A DNA stretch of 53,773 bases from Rhizobiaceae bacterium (GTDB lineage: Bacteria; Pseudomonadota; Alphaproteobacteria; Rhizobiales; Rhizobiaceae), in assembly GCA_028279875.1 (NCBI GenBank), contig JANQMU010000096.1, positions 1 through 53,773 on the forward strand, read 5' to 3'. Numbering within the stretch: the first letter of the stretch is position 1; the number at the start of each line of letters is the position of its first letter. The notes under the pieces were generated by a model that saw only the letters and a program-made list of their open reading frames with translations, was not told where the DNA came from and did no database searches. A program made the translations under genes and the position numbers. Below, piece by piece: positions 7,875-15,705 of this stretch.

Positions 7875-9251
7875 ATGGAAACCAAAGCCAATTACACGCT
7901 TGTGGGCTTTTTCACCCTGGTGGTCATGGTCGCCGCATTCGTGTTCGTCTACTGGATGGCAACATTCGGCCGGTCCGGCGAGATGGCGCAACTGGAGATC
8001 CGCATACCGGGATCGGCCAGCGGCTTGTCCGTCGGGGCGCCGGTCCTGTTCAACGGGATTCGCATCGGTTCGGTGCGGTCGCTGACGATTGACGGTGTCG
8101 ATCCGAACTTCGTTCTGGCAATGACCGAGGTACGCGCTACAGCGCCGGTCTACAAGACGACCAGGGCCAAACTGGGCATTCAGGGCCTGACCGGCCAGTC
8201 TCATATCGAGCTCAGCGCCGGCGAGGCCGGCGGCGTGAATATTCTCGAGGAGGCGGCCAAAAAGGGCAGTTTCGCGGTGTTGACGGCCGATGAATCCAGC
8301 GTCACCAACCTGCTGGCGACCGCCGAAGACATCATGGCGCGGGTCAGCAAGGCGGTGACCGGTGTCGAGGAGTTTGTCGAAACGGCCAAGGGCCCGCTGA
8401 CGGAAACCGTCAACAATGCCGAGCGTTTTTCGGCGGCGCTGGCCGAGAATTCCGACGGCATCAGCGAATTCCTCAAGGGCGTCTCGTCGCTTTCGACAAC
8501 CCTGCAGAGCGTTTCCGGCAAGATCGAGAGCATGGTCACCAGGGCGGATGCGCTGATCGCGGCCGTCGAACCGGACCGGATAAAGGCGATCGTGCGCAAT
8601 GCCGAAAAGGTCTCCGTGGACATCGCCCAGGCATCGGACCAGATCAGGCCGGTGCTGGAAGAGGCTCGCACGGCGGCCGCGAATTTTGCCGAGCTTGGTC
8701 GCGATGCGACGGTGACATTGGCGCGAGTCGATGAGGTGATCATGGCGGTTGATCCGCTGGAAATCGCCGAGATCGTCGACAATGTGTCGGCGGCAAGCTT
8801 AACGGCCCGCCAGGGAATTGATGATCTGGCCCAGGTGGCTGCGACGATCAACAGCCACAATGAAGACATCAACAACATCATCGCCAATGCGAAACAGCTG
8901 ACGGCGCGATTGAATGAAGCGTCGCTGATGGTGCAGACCACCCTGAAGAAAATCGACGGGTTCATTGGCGGTGCCGGCGATACGTCGGGCCTGGTTGCCG
9001 AAGCGAAAAAGACGCTGAAGACCTTTCAGGAGGTCGCCGACAAGATCAATGCGCATATCGGGCCGATCGCCTCCAATCTGCAGCGGTTCTCGGGATCCGG
9101 CCTGCGTGATTTCGATGCGCTGGTGTCAGAAGCGCGCCGTTCGATCACGCGGATCGAACGGACCATCACAAATATTGGCGAGCAGCCTAATAGTCTGATA
9201 TTCGGTACGTCGGGGACCGTGAAGCAATATGACGGACGGCGGCGGCGCTGA
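7875..9251 (+). CDS. mlaD: MCE/MlaD family lipid-binding protein
   Basis: A 458-residue periplasmic protein anchored by one N-terminal membrane segment (residues about 8-30, VGFFTLVVMVAAFVFVYWMA). An MCE domain follows (about 40-118, with SGLSVGAPVLFNGIRIGSV), the fold that forms hexameric rings with a hydrophobic pore for phospholipids. The rest is a long helical region rich in Ala, Glu and Asn, much longer than in E. coli MlaD (183 residues), consistent with a needle-like extension seen in other MCE proteins. It starts 62 bases after the ATPase gene. Which direction lipid moves cannot be read here. Confidence 0.92.
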   Translation: METKANYTLVGFFTLVVMVAAFVFVYWMATFGRSGEMAQLEIRIPGSASGLSVGAPVLFNGIRIGSVRSLTIDGVDPNFVLAMTEVRATAPVYKTTRAKLGIQGLTGQSHIELSAGEAGGVNILEEAAKKGSFAVLTADESSVTNLLATAEDIMARVSKAVTGVEEFVETAKGPLTETVNNAERFSAALAENSDGISEFLKGVSSLSTTLQSVSGKIESMVTRADALIAAVEPDRIKAIVRNAEKVSVDIAQASDQIRPVLEEARTAAANFAELGRDATVTLARVDEVIMAVDPLEIAEIVDNVSAASLTARQGIDDLAQVAATINSHNEDINNIIANAKQLTARLNEASLMVQTTLKKIDGFIGGAGDTSGLVAEAKKTLKTFQEVADKINAHIGPIASNLQRFSGSGLRDFDALVSEARRSITRIERTITNIGEQPNSLIFGTSGTVKQYDGRRRR

Positions 9252-9317
9252 CGCGACCGGAACGGCGAGTAGAGGGTACACCGGTGTTGTGCCGGCAGGC
9301 GAATATGGGGGATTCGA

Positions 9318-9920
9318 TTGACCTACAGGCAAAAATATCTGCGTGCCTTGGCGATGGTGGTCGTCGGCTCCACGGTGCTATCGGGGTGCTCGCTGTTTAG
9401 CGGTCCGCCGAACGATACCTATGAACTGACCAATATCGAGCCCGTTCGCGGTCCCTATTCCCGTCGCCGGCAGGTCGTGGTGACCGACCCGGCGGCGCTG
9501 AAGTCCCTCGACGGATCGAACATCGTCGTGCGGACATCGCCGTCATCCATTGAATATCTTTCCAAATCACAGTGGAACGACAACCTTCCGGCGGTGATCC
9601 AGCAGAAACTGATCCAGGCTCTTGAGGATTCACGGCGCCTGGGCGGTGTCGGCAAACCCGGTGACGGTCTTGCCGTGGACTACCTCATCTCGCCGACCAT
9701 CCGGGCATTCGAGGTCGTCACCGGCAGCGCCGACACCGCTGTCGTCGAAATCTCCGTTCGCATTATCAATGACCGCAATGGCGTGGTGAGAGCGCAGCGT
9801 GTGTTTCAGGCGACATCGCCGGTGGGCGGCACGGACAGCGTGGCGTTCGTCGCGGCGCTCGACCGGGCGAGCGGCGATGTCATCGGCGATATCGTCGCCT
9901 GGGTGCTCAAAATCGTCTGA
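9318..9920 (+). CDS. ABC-type transport auxiliary lipoprotein (PqiC-like)
   Basis: A 200-residue predicted lipoprotein. The signal peptide ends in a lipobox LSGC near residue 23, after which cysteine would be lipidated. The body resembles the ABC-type transport auxiliary lipoproteins that pair with MCE systems (PqiC/YmbA group), with the typical VVRTSPSSIEYLSKSQW and the late strand VVRAQRVFQA. Most of these sit in the outer membrane facing the periplasm and may receive lipid from the MCE ring. It starts with TTG at 9318, 66 bases after the MCE gene, and closes the operon. Its TGA stop is part of the outer arm of the palindromic element at 9921. Confidence 0.85.
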   Translation: MTYRQKYLRALAMVVVGSTVLSGCSLFSGPPNDTYELTNIEPVRGPYSRRRQVVVTDPAALKSLDGSNIVVRTSPSSIEYLSKSQWNDNLPAVIQQKLIQALEDSRRLGGVGKPGDGLAVDYLISPTIRAFEVVTGSADTAVVEISVRIINDRNGVVRAQRVFQATSPVGGTDSVAFVAALDRASGDVIGDIVAWVLKIV

Positions 9921-10082
9921 GAGCCCGTCTTAAAAGTCCGCCGGGTCGGCTTGGCGGCGCTTTTTCCCCTTCGCCTTGTTGCCGATCCTCGCCGATGCCA
10001 CCGGCATCGACTGCGTTCGGCGCCGCGCGATAGGGAAAAAATCGCACGCCAATCCTCAACCGAGGACCTTCAAGACGGCCTC
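9921..10082. repeat. 162-bp imperfect long palindrome between convergent genes
   Basis: The two ends are inverted copies (GAGCCCGTCTTAAAAGTCC at left; GAGGCCGTCTTGAAGGTCC reading in from right). Similarity continues for about 55 bases into each arm, including GCGCTTTTTCCCC against GCGATTTTTTCCC. A tight hairpin CGATGCC-ACC-GGCATCG sits near the centre. Both flanking genes end with CTGA directly joined to GAG, so their stop codons form part of the dyad. The T-runs in each arm follow GC-rich segments, so it could terminate transcription in both directions. It looks like a decayed MITE or dispersed palindromic repeat; no protein is encoded. Confidence 0.75.
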
Positions 10083-10475
10083 TCAGTCTTTGCCGGCGTA
10101 GCTAACGACTTCGAATTCAATGCCGTCTGCGTCGTGAAAATAAAAACGGCGGCCGGGTTCGTAGTCGGCATGCGAATGGGTCTGGAAGCCCGCCGCGACC
10201 ACCCGCGCCTCGACGTCGTCGAGATCGTCGACAACGACACCGATGTGGTTGAGGCCGCCCCGGGTCTTGTAATTGTCGTCCGTCTTGTCGGCGAGACCGC
10301 GCTGCGAATAGACGGCGATGTAATTGTCGTCGGCGCCGACATGGATGGTGTGGCCGCCATGGATGGCCGTGCCCTGCCAGCGAATATGCCAGCCGAAGAG
10401 ATCGCACAGCCGTTTGGCGGTCTCGGCGGGATCGCTGACGGTGATATTGACATGTTCCAATGTTGCTTCGCCCAT
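10083..10475 (-). CDS. VOC (glyoxalase/dioxygenase fold) family protein
   Basis: A 130-residue single-module vicinal-oxygen-chelate protein. It starts LEHVNITVSDPAETAKRL and contains LNHIGVVVDDLDDVEARV and a final FYFHDADGIEFEVVSY, which are the two beta-alpha-beta-beta-beta halves of the fold with metal ligands at the His and Glu positions. Members are glyoxalase I, extradiol dioxygenases, fosfomycin enzymes or antibiotic-binding proteins; the substrate is not clear. I choose the ATG at 10475, which GGAG precedes by six bases; an upstream ATG at 10487 lacks this. The gene stands alone, convergent with the Mla operon. Confidence 0.85.
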   Translation of the reverse strand: MGEATLEHVNITVSDPAETAKRLCDLFGWHIRWQGTAIHGGHTIHVGADDNYIAVYSQRGLADKTDDNYKTRGGLNHIGVVVDDLDDVEARVVAAGFQTHSHADYEPGRRFYFHDADGIEFEVVSYAGKD

Positions 10476-10647
10476 GATGTTCTCCATTCAACCGGGTTTT
10501 CGATATGTTTCGGAGAAGCAGGTTAATTCCTCAACTATAGTTGAGGTCAAGGGCTGCTTTTTGCGCGGTAAGACGCCCGCGATCCTGGACCCTCATCCGT
10601 TTGGCGGACAGGGTTCAAACCGCATCCGCCACGGCATTGCCGTGTCT

Positions 10648-13044
10648 TCAGAATTCGTCCCAGCCGTCATTTTGCGGCTCAATGGCCTTTGTCGGTGCCG
10701 CCTTGCCGTTGGTCTTGTAGCCGAGCGCCCTGGTGACCGAATTGACCAGTTTGCGGGCCGGTGAGGGCGCCGGAATGCTGTTTTCGTCAGCCGGTTGCGG
10801 CTGGCTCGGCCGCGTGCCCGACAGGCGGAATTCGCCGACCAGTTGCGACAGGGCACCGACATCTTCGGCAAGCCGGTGGGTCACCGCCGTCGTTTCCTGA
10901 ACCATGGCCGCGTTCTGCTGCGTGACCTGGTCCATCTGGGTGACCGCGGATCCGACTTCCTGAATGCCGGTCAACTGCTCATTGGCGGCGGTGGCGATGG
11001 CGTTGATCGAGTGATTGATGTCATGGACATGCTTGGAAATTCCGGTGAGCGCTTCGCCGGTCGCCTTCACCAGCTTGACGCCGTTGCTGACCTCGTCGCC
11101 GGATTTGGTGATCAGGTCCTTGATTTCCTTGGCGGCGTTGGCGGCTCGCTGCGCCAGTTCGCGCACCTCCTGGGCGACGACCGCGAAACCCTTGCCCGCG
11201 TCGCCGGCGCGCGCCGCTTCGACGCCGGCGTTCAACGCCAGAAGATTGGTCTGGAAGGCGATCTCGTCGATTACGCTGATGATGTTGGAAATCTCATCCG
11301 ATGCCTTTTCGATGCCCTCCATGGCCGACACCGCCTCGCCAACCACCTGGCCGGATTTTTCCGCGTCGTTCTTTGCGACACTCGCCATTTCCGCCGCTTC
11401 GCCGGCCCGTTCCGACGTTCCCCTGACCGCCGAGGTGATCTGTTCCAGGGCGGCGGAGGATTGCTCCAGCGATGCCGCCTGCTGTTCCGTCCGTTTGGAC
11501 AGATCGTCGGCGGCGCTCCGGATTTCCTTTGAATTGTCGTCGATGGAACCGGAATTCCGGCTGATTTCCGACAGGGTCGTGTTGAGTTTCCTGACCGAGG
11601 CGTTGAAGTCGGTGCGCAGGCGTTCCAGCCCTTCCATGAACGGCTCGTCCAGGGTGATGGTCAGGTCGCCATCGGAGAGGCGGGTCAAACCGTCGGCGAG
11701 CGCGTCGACGGCGTCCTGCATCTGCCTTGCCTCCTCGGCTTTCGCGGCTTCGCGTTCGGTCCGTTCGCGTTCGCTCACGGAGCGGTTTTCCTCGGCCTGC
11801 CGTTCGAGATCCCGCTTTTCGATGGCAGCATCGCGGAAAACCGCTACGGACCGCACCATCTCGCCGATCTCGTCCTTCCGGTTCTCGCCCTTCAACTGCA
11901 GATCGGTGTTTCCCTTGATCAGTTCCGCCATGTTCCGGACCACATCGGTAATTGGCTGCGAGATAGTGCGGGAGAAAAGGGTGGAGGCGATCAGGGCGCC
12001 GGCGAGCAAGATCAGTGCGATGGCGATCAGCGTATTGCGCATCGATGTCACGCCAGCGAGCGATTCATCGGAATCCATGATCGCGGCGACCACCCAGTCG
12101 GCATTGAGAAAATCGACCTGCGTCAGCGCCACCTCGCCGAGAAAACCACGGTAACCGGTTACGGTGTCCGTCATGATGGTGTTCCCGGTCGTCCCGGCCA
12201 GCAGTTCGGGGTCGAGCCTGAAATTCAGGGCCTCATTTTCGGCGGTCTTGGCCGAATCGGAAATGAAATAACCATCCTTGCGCACAAGCACGGTCTCGCC
12301 GGTCTCGCCGAGGCCGGTGGTGTTGTTCATGATTTCGGCAATGATGTCGTTGGGCATCTGCAGCGCCACGACACCGGCGACCTTGTCACCATTGGTCAGG
12401 GCTCGGGCGATGAAGGCTGCGGGCGCGTCATTGGACGGCGCGTAGGGCTGATAGTCCTTCAGGATGACGGTATCGGTCGATCCGGCAGCCATGATCTCCT
12501 GATAGGCGGCGGCAAGATCGGTGTTCCTCCATTCGCCGGTGTTCAGATTGGTCGCGTAGTCGCGTTCCTTGAACACCGAATAGATGACATTGCCTTGATC
12601 ATCGATCAGAAACAGATCGTAATAGCCATTGTCGAGCACGAATGTCCGCAAACCGTCATGAAAGGTCTCGTGGGTGACGTCATATCCGTCCTTGCCCGCC
12701 GTATCGAGAAGGTGCTTTTCACCGGCCGGGTTGGGATTGTCGTCGATATATCTGGCCTGGAGTTCCGCGACCGGTTCGTCGCCGAGAAGGCGCCAGCTGA
12801 ACTTGAAACCGTTGAAGGCGCGCTGGACATCGGCGTCCTTGGTCAGCGCGTCCAGATCCTTTTCGATGCCGGCGAGGTAGGTTTCGATCTGATTGCGGCG
12901 CCCGTCGGCGACGGCACCGAGTTTCTCATAGGCCTGTTTTTCGACAATGTCGGAACTGATGACAAAGGCGGCAACGCTTGCCGCGCCGATCGAGACAATC
13001 GTTAAAATGGCCGCTGCGAGCGGGAGCTTACGGGAAATCAACAT
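10648..13044 (-). CDS. Methyl-accepting chemotaxis protein
   Basis: A 798-residue chemoreceptor. An N-terminal membrane segment (about residues 7-30) and a second one around residue 320-345 flank a periplasmic Cache-type sensor containing FVLDNGYYDLFLIDDQGNVIYSV. A HAMP linker follows (SRTISQPITDVVRNMAELIKG), then the signalling hairpin with the conserved tip EIAFQTNLLALNAGVEAARAG. The protein ends in GWDEF, which fits the xWxxF pentapeptide that tethers CheR in some receptors. The start at 13044 is my preference; an in-frame ATG at 13077 is possible. No che genes are nearby, so it would feed a distant array. The ligand is unknown; dCache sensors often bind amino acids or small organic acids. 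Confidence 0.93.
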   Translation of the reverse strand: MLISRKLPLAAAILTIVSIGAASVAAFVISSDIVEKQAYEKLGAVADGRRNQIETYLAGIEKDLDALTKDADVQRAFNGFKFSWRLLGDEPVAELQARYIDDNPNPAGEKHLLDTAGKDGYDVTHETFHDGLRTFVLDNGYYDLFLIDDQGNVIYSVFKERDYATNLNTGEWRNTDLAAAYQEIMAAGSTDTVILKDYQPYAPSNDAPAAFIARALTNGDKVAGVVALQMPNDIIAEIMNNTTGLGETGETVLVRKDGYFISDSAKTAENEALNFRLDPELLAGTTGNTIMTDTVTGYRGFLGEVALTQVDFLNADWVVAAIMDSDESLAGVTSMRNTLIAIALILLAGALIASTLFSRTISQPITDVVRNMAELIKGNTDLQLKGENRKDEIGEMVRSVAVFRDAAIEKRDLERQAEENRSVSERERTEREAAKAEEARQMQDAVDALADGLTRLSDGDLTITLDEPFMEGLERLRTDFNASVRKLNTTLSEISRNSGSIDDNSKEIRSAADDLSKRTEQQAASLEQSSAALEQITSAVRGTSERAGEAAEMASVAKNDAEKSGQVVGEAVSAMEGIEKASDEISNIISVIDEIAFQTNLLALNAGVEAARAGDAGKGFAVVAQEVRELAQRAANAAKEIKDLITKSGDEVSNGVKLVKATGEALTGISKHVHDINHSINAIATAANEQLTGIQEVGSAVTQMDQVTQQNAAMVQETTAVTHRLAEDVGALSQLVGEFRLSGTRPSQPQPADENSIPAPSPARKLVNSVTRALGYKTNGKAAPTKAIEPQNDGWDEF

Positions 13045-13229
13045 GATGCTGTTCTTCGTAGTGATGCTTTCGCGCATGCCAGACCGGCGTCCGAAAACGT
13101 GCATCATGCGTCGGAATGAAAATCCCCGATTTTTCGGTATATCTGATCCTTGTCGATCAGCGTGAAGATTTGGTTAAGGTGCCTTGCGGAGAACGGTCCG
13201 CCGAAGGCGGCAAACCACGCTCTGCCGGG

Positions 13230-13766
13230 TCATTGCCCGACAGACTTGTCCAGCGCCAGCGCTCGTTCCAGGTCCTGCCGCGTGGCGTGGGTCTTTTCCG
13301 CATTGCGTTCATGCACGAAACGCCAGATTTCATCACCCGACGCTCCGTAGACGACGACCGTGGGGATGCGGTCGATATCGCCGAAGGCCGACCGCATCGC
13401 TGGCGTGCCCTCGATGAGGCGGAATTGGGGTTGCGTCTGCGCCAGAAACCGCGCCATTCGCTCCGGGTTTTTCTCGCCACCGAAATCCTCGAAAAGGTTG
13501 ATGGCGACAATCGTCGCGTCCTTGTGGGCGTCGTTGGCGGCGATGGCGTTGAGATGTTCGAATTCGTCCGTGCAGGGCGGGCACCAGGAGGCAAAGAATG
13601 TGACGATGACCGGCCCTTTGCGCGGTACCGCTTCGGGGTGCTGCATACCGATCGGCGTGGCGTCCGCCACCAGCGGGCGCAGTTCGTTCCAGTTGGCCGC
13701 GCCGGCCGGCCAGGCGGCCAGTGCGGCCGCAAACACCATGGCGAACAGGGAGATGGCGCGGGTCAT
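13230..13766 (-). CDS. Exported thioredoxin-like (TlpA family) protein
   Basis: A 178-residue protein with a Sec signal peptide (MTRAISLFAMVFAAALAAWPAGAA) and one thioredoxin domain. The active site is FFASWCPPC (cysteines 62 and 65) and the cis-proline loop reads RIPTV. Periplasmic proteins of this type reduce disulfides, for instance in cytochrome c maturation, or act in oxidative stress defence. It is transcribed in the same direction as the chemoreceptor gene, 185 bases upstream of it, and divergently from the denD-like gene. The electron donor (a DsbD/CcdA protein) is not in the window. Confidence 0.88.
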   Translation of the reverse strand: MTRAISLFAMVFAAALAAWPAGAANWNELRPLVADATPIGMQHPEAVPRKGPVIVTFFASWCPPCTDEFEHLNAIAANDAHKDATIVAINLFEDFGGEKNPERMARFLAQTQPQFRLIEGTPAMRSAFGDIDRIPTVVVYGASGDEIWRFVHERNAEKTHATRQDLERALALDKSVGQ

Positions 13767-13827
13767 GCCGAAAGGGTAGAGCCGGCCCGCGGCGTCGGCA
13801 AATCAAAATCTCGTAAGCGATGGCTGT

Positions 13828-13845
13828 TGTCCGGCGTGCCGGACA
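13828..13845. promoter_or_regulatory. Perfect inverted repeat, candidate operator
   Basis: TGTCCGGC-GT-GCCGGACA, with eight-base perfect arms, lies in the 143-bp divergent gap between the TlpA-like gene and the denD-like gene, about 65 bases upstream of the latter's start. GC-rich dyads of this size near a start are typical of dimeric regulators such as GntR proteins. The regulator is unknown. Confidence 0.5.
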
Positions 13846-13909
13846 TATATGTTGGCCCGGCAGTCTGCGCGATCCGCGTTGATTCCTGAACAGCTCTTTG
13901 GGAGATATC

Positions 13910-14881
13910 ATGCACGTTCTCATCCTGGGCGCTGCCGGCATGGTCGGCCGGAAACTGGTCGAACGCCTGTGCTCGGACGCCGTCATCGGCGGCCGGGAGA
14001 TCACGGCGATGACCCTGTTCGACATCGTCGAACCGCAAAAACCGGTCACCGCCTGGCCGGTCTCCGTCCGGGCTGGTGATATCGGCGAGCGATCCGATAT
14101 CGACAAGCTGCTGCTGCACAAGCCGGATGTGATCTTTCATCTGGCCGCCCTGGCATCCGGCGGCTCGGAGGAGGATTTCGATGCCGGGTACCGGATCAAT
14201 CTCGACGGGACACGGCATCTGGTCGAGGCGATCCGGGCGCAAAACTACTGCCCGCGCGTCGTGTACACCTCCTCCATCGCCGTGTTCGGCGCGCCGTTTC
14301 CCGATGCCATCGACGATGTCTTCCTGTCGGCGCCGTTGACATCCTACGGCGCGCAGAAGGCGTGCAGCGAATTGCTGCTTGCGGACTATTCCCGCCGGGG
14401 CCTGCTTGACGCAATTGCCATTCGGCTGCCGACGGTGATCATCCGCCCGGGCAGGCCCAACCGCGCTGCCTCGGGTTTCTTTTCCAACATCCTGCGCGAG
14501 CCGCTGATCGGCCGGGAGGCCGTCCTGCCGGTGTCGCGCGATGTTTGTCACTGGATGGCCAGCCCGAGAACCACCGCCGGTTTTCTGGTGCATGCCGCAA
14601 GCCTGGATCTCACCCGTCTCGGCGACCGCCGGGCACTGACGATGCCGGGTATCTCGGTGTCGGTCGGCGAGATGATCGAGTCCCTTAAGCGCATCGCCGG
14701 CGCGGACCGGGCGGCGCTGATCCGCGACGAGCCGGATGAGACGATCGCCCGGATAGTCGATGGCTGGCCGAGGGCCTTCAAGACCGAGCGGGCGCTCCGG
14801 CTAGGATTTGTCGCCGATCGGTCCATGGACGACATCATCAGAATCCATATCGAGGACGAATTAGGCGGACGTCTGGGATAG
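13910..14881 (+). CDS. denD: NAD-dependent epimerase/dehydratase, D-erythronate dehydrogenase-like
   Basis: A 323-residue extended short-chain dehydrogenase. It has the N-terminal nucleotide site GAAGMVG (residues 7-13), the VYTSSIAVFG strand and the catalytic YGAQK. The region AIRLPTVIIRPGRPNRAASGF is characteristic of the DenD family, which oxidises D-erythronate to 2-keto-D-erythronate for four-carbon sugar-acid breakdown. The partner genes of that pathway (OtnC, OtnI, DenK-like kinase) are not adjacent, so the assignment rests on the protein alone. The ATG at 13910 has GGGAG five bases upstream. Expression may be controlled through the palindrome at 13828-13845. Confidence 0.8.
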   Translation: MHVLILGAAGMVGRKLVERLCSDAVIGGREITAMTLFDIVEPQKPVTAWPVSVRAGDIGERSDIDKLLLHKPDVIFHLAALASGGSEEDFDAGYRINLDGTRHLVEAIRAQNYCPRVVYTSSIAVFGAPFPDAIDDVFLSAPLTSYGAQKACSELLLADYSRRGLLDAIAIRLPTVIIRPGRPNRAASGFFSNILREPLIGREAVLPVSRDVCHWMASPRTTAGFLVHAASLDLTRLGDRRALTMPGISVSVGEMIESLKRIAGADRAALIRDEPDETIARIVDGWPRAFKTERALRLGFVADRSMDDIIRIHIEDELGGRLG

Positions 14882-14977
14882 TCGGAATGGCCGCAAGGCC
14901 AACCCGGCGGTCGCCTGCACTGGTGTGGGAAATCATCGAAATATCAGATCGATACGGGGCGCGGCGGATAATTCGAT

Positions 14978-15592
14978 TCACCCGCGTGACGTCGTGTCCT
15001 GAGGCAGGGGCGGGGCGGCGCAGACGACCAGGATGCGCGCGTCATTGTCGCCGTCCGAGGCGTAGAGATGGCCGAGCGCGCTGTCGAAATAGAGGCTGTC
15101 GCCCTGGTCGAGCGTGATCGGATCGCGGCCGTCGAGATGCACGGTTACCCGGCCTTCCATCACCACCAGGAACTCCTGTCCGGGATGGCGGACAAACTCC
15201 TCAAAATCCATCACGTCATGGGCCTTGAGGGTTCCCATCATCGGGCTCATGGCCTTGTGCCAGAGTTCCGGAAACAGCATCTCGTAGACATAGTTGCGGG
15301 TTTCCTGGCGGCGGAATTCACCCTTGCGGGCGACGGCGAAGGTGCCCGGCGTGAACGTCTTGCCCTCGGCGGCGAAGAAGGCCGCCATGTCGACATCGAG
15401 GCCGGCGGCCAGTTGCGCCAGCCGGTCATAGGTCAGCGCGATGATGCCGCGTTCGGCCTTGGATATGGTGGAGATGGCAAGGCCCGTGCGTTCGGCCAGC
15501 TCGGCCAGGGTCCAGTCATTCTTGCGCCGAAGCTGGCGCAGGCGCCGGCCAAACGCAATTCTCTGGCTGTCGGCGTTTTCGGGCGTTGTCAT
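14978..15592 (-). CDS. XRE-family regulator with C-terminal cupin domain
   Basis: A 204-residue regulator. The helix-turn-helix is at residues about 14-66 (RLRQLRRKNDWTLAELAERTG, then LAISTISKAERG). A cupin domain follows from about residue 125 (PGQEFLVVMEGRVTVHLDG, DSLYFDSALGHLY), which usually binds a small effector. This SutR/PuuR-like architecture controls transport and catabolism of amino acids, polyamines or sulfur compounds. It is divergent from the FAD oxidoreductase-TRAP operon, with two inverted repeats in the shared promoter, so it is very likely the operon's local repressor. The ATG at 15592 starts the conserved N-terminus. Confidence 0.9.
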   Translation of the reverse strand: MTTPENADSQRIAFGRRLRQLRRKNDWTLAELAERTGLAISTISKAERGIIALTYDRLAQLAAGLDVDMAAFFAAEGKTFTPGTFAVARKGEFRRQETRNYVYEMLFPELWHKAMSPMMGTLKAHDVMDFEEFVRHPGQEFLVVMEGRVTVHLDGRDPITLDQGDSLYFDSALGHLYASDGDNDARILVVCAAPPLPQDTTSRG

Positions 15593-15626
15593 GGCGCGCA
15601 CTCTACCGGCAAGGGCAATCACCGCC

Positions 15627-15668
15627 AAGCAATTTTATGATCAGAAAATTGCTTTTCCTATTGGAAAA
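15627..15668. promoter_or_regulatory. Tandem inverted repeats, candidate XRE-cupin operator
   Basis: Two dyads overlap by two bases. The first is AAGCAATTTT, eight bases, AAAATTGCTT (15627-15654), with perfect ten-base arms. The second is TTTTCC-TATT-GGAAAA (15653-15668). They lie between the divergent starts at 15592 and 15706. TTGCTT at 15649 with a GCTACG-like element near 15674 could form the rightward promoter, in which case a repressor bound here would cover it. Function is inferred from symmetry and position. Confidence 0.65.
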
Positions 15669-15705
15669 TCGGTGCTACGCTCCGTTCCAATGCCGGGGAG
15701 GAGAG

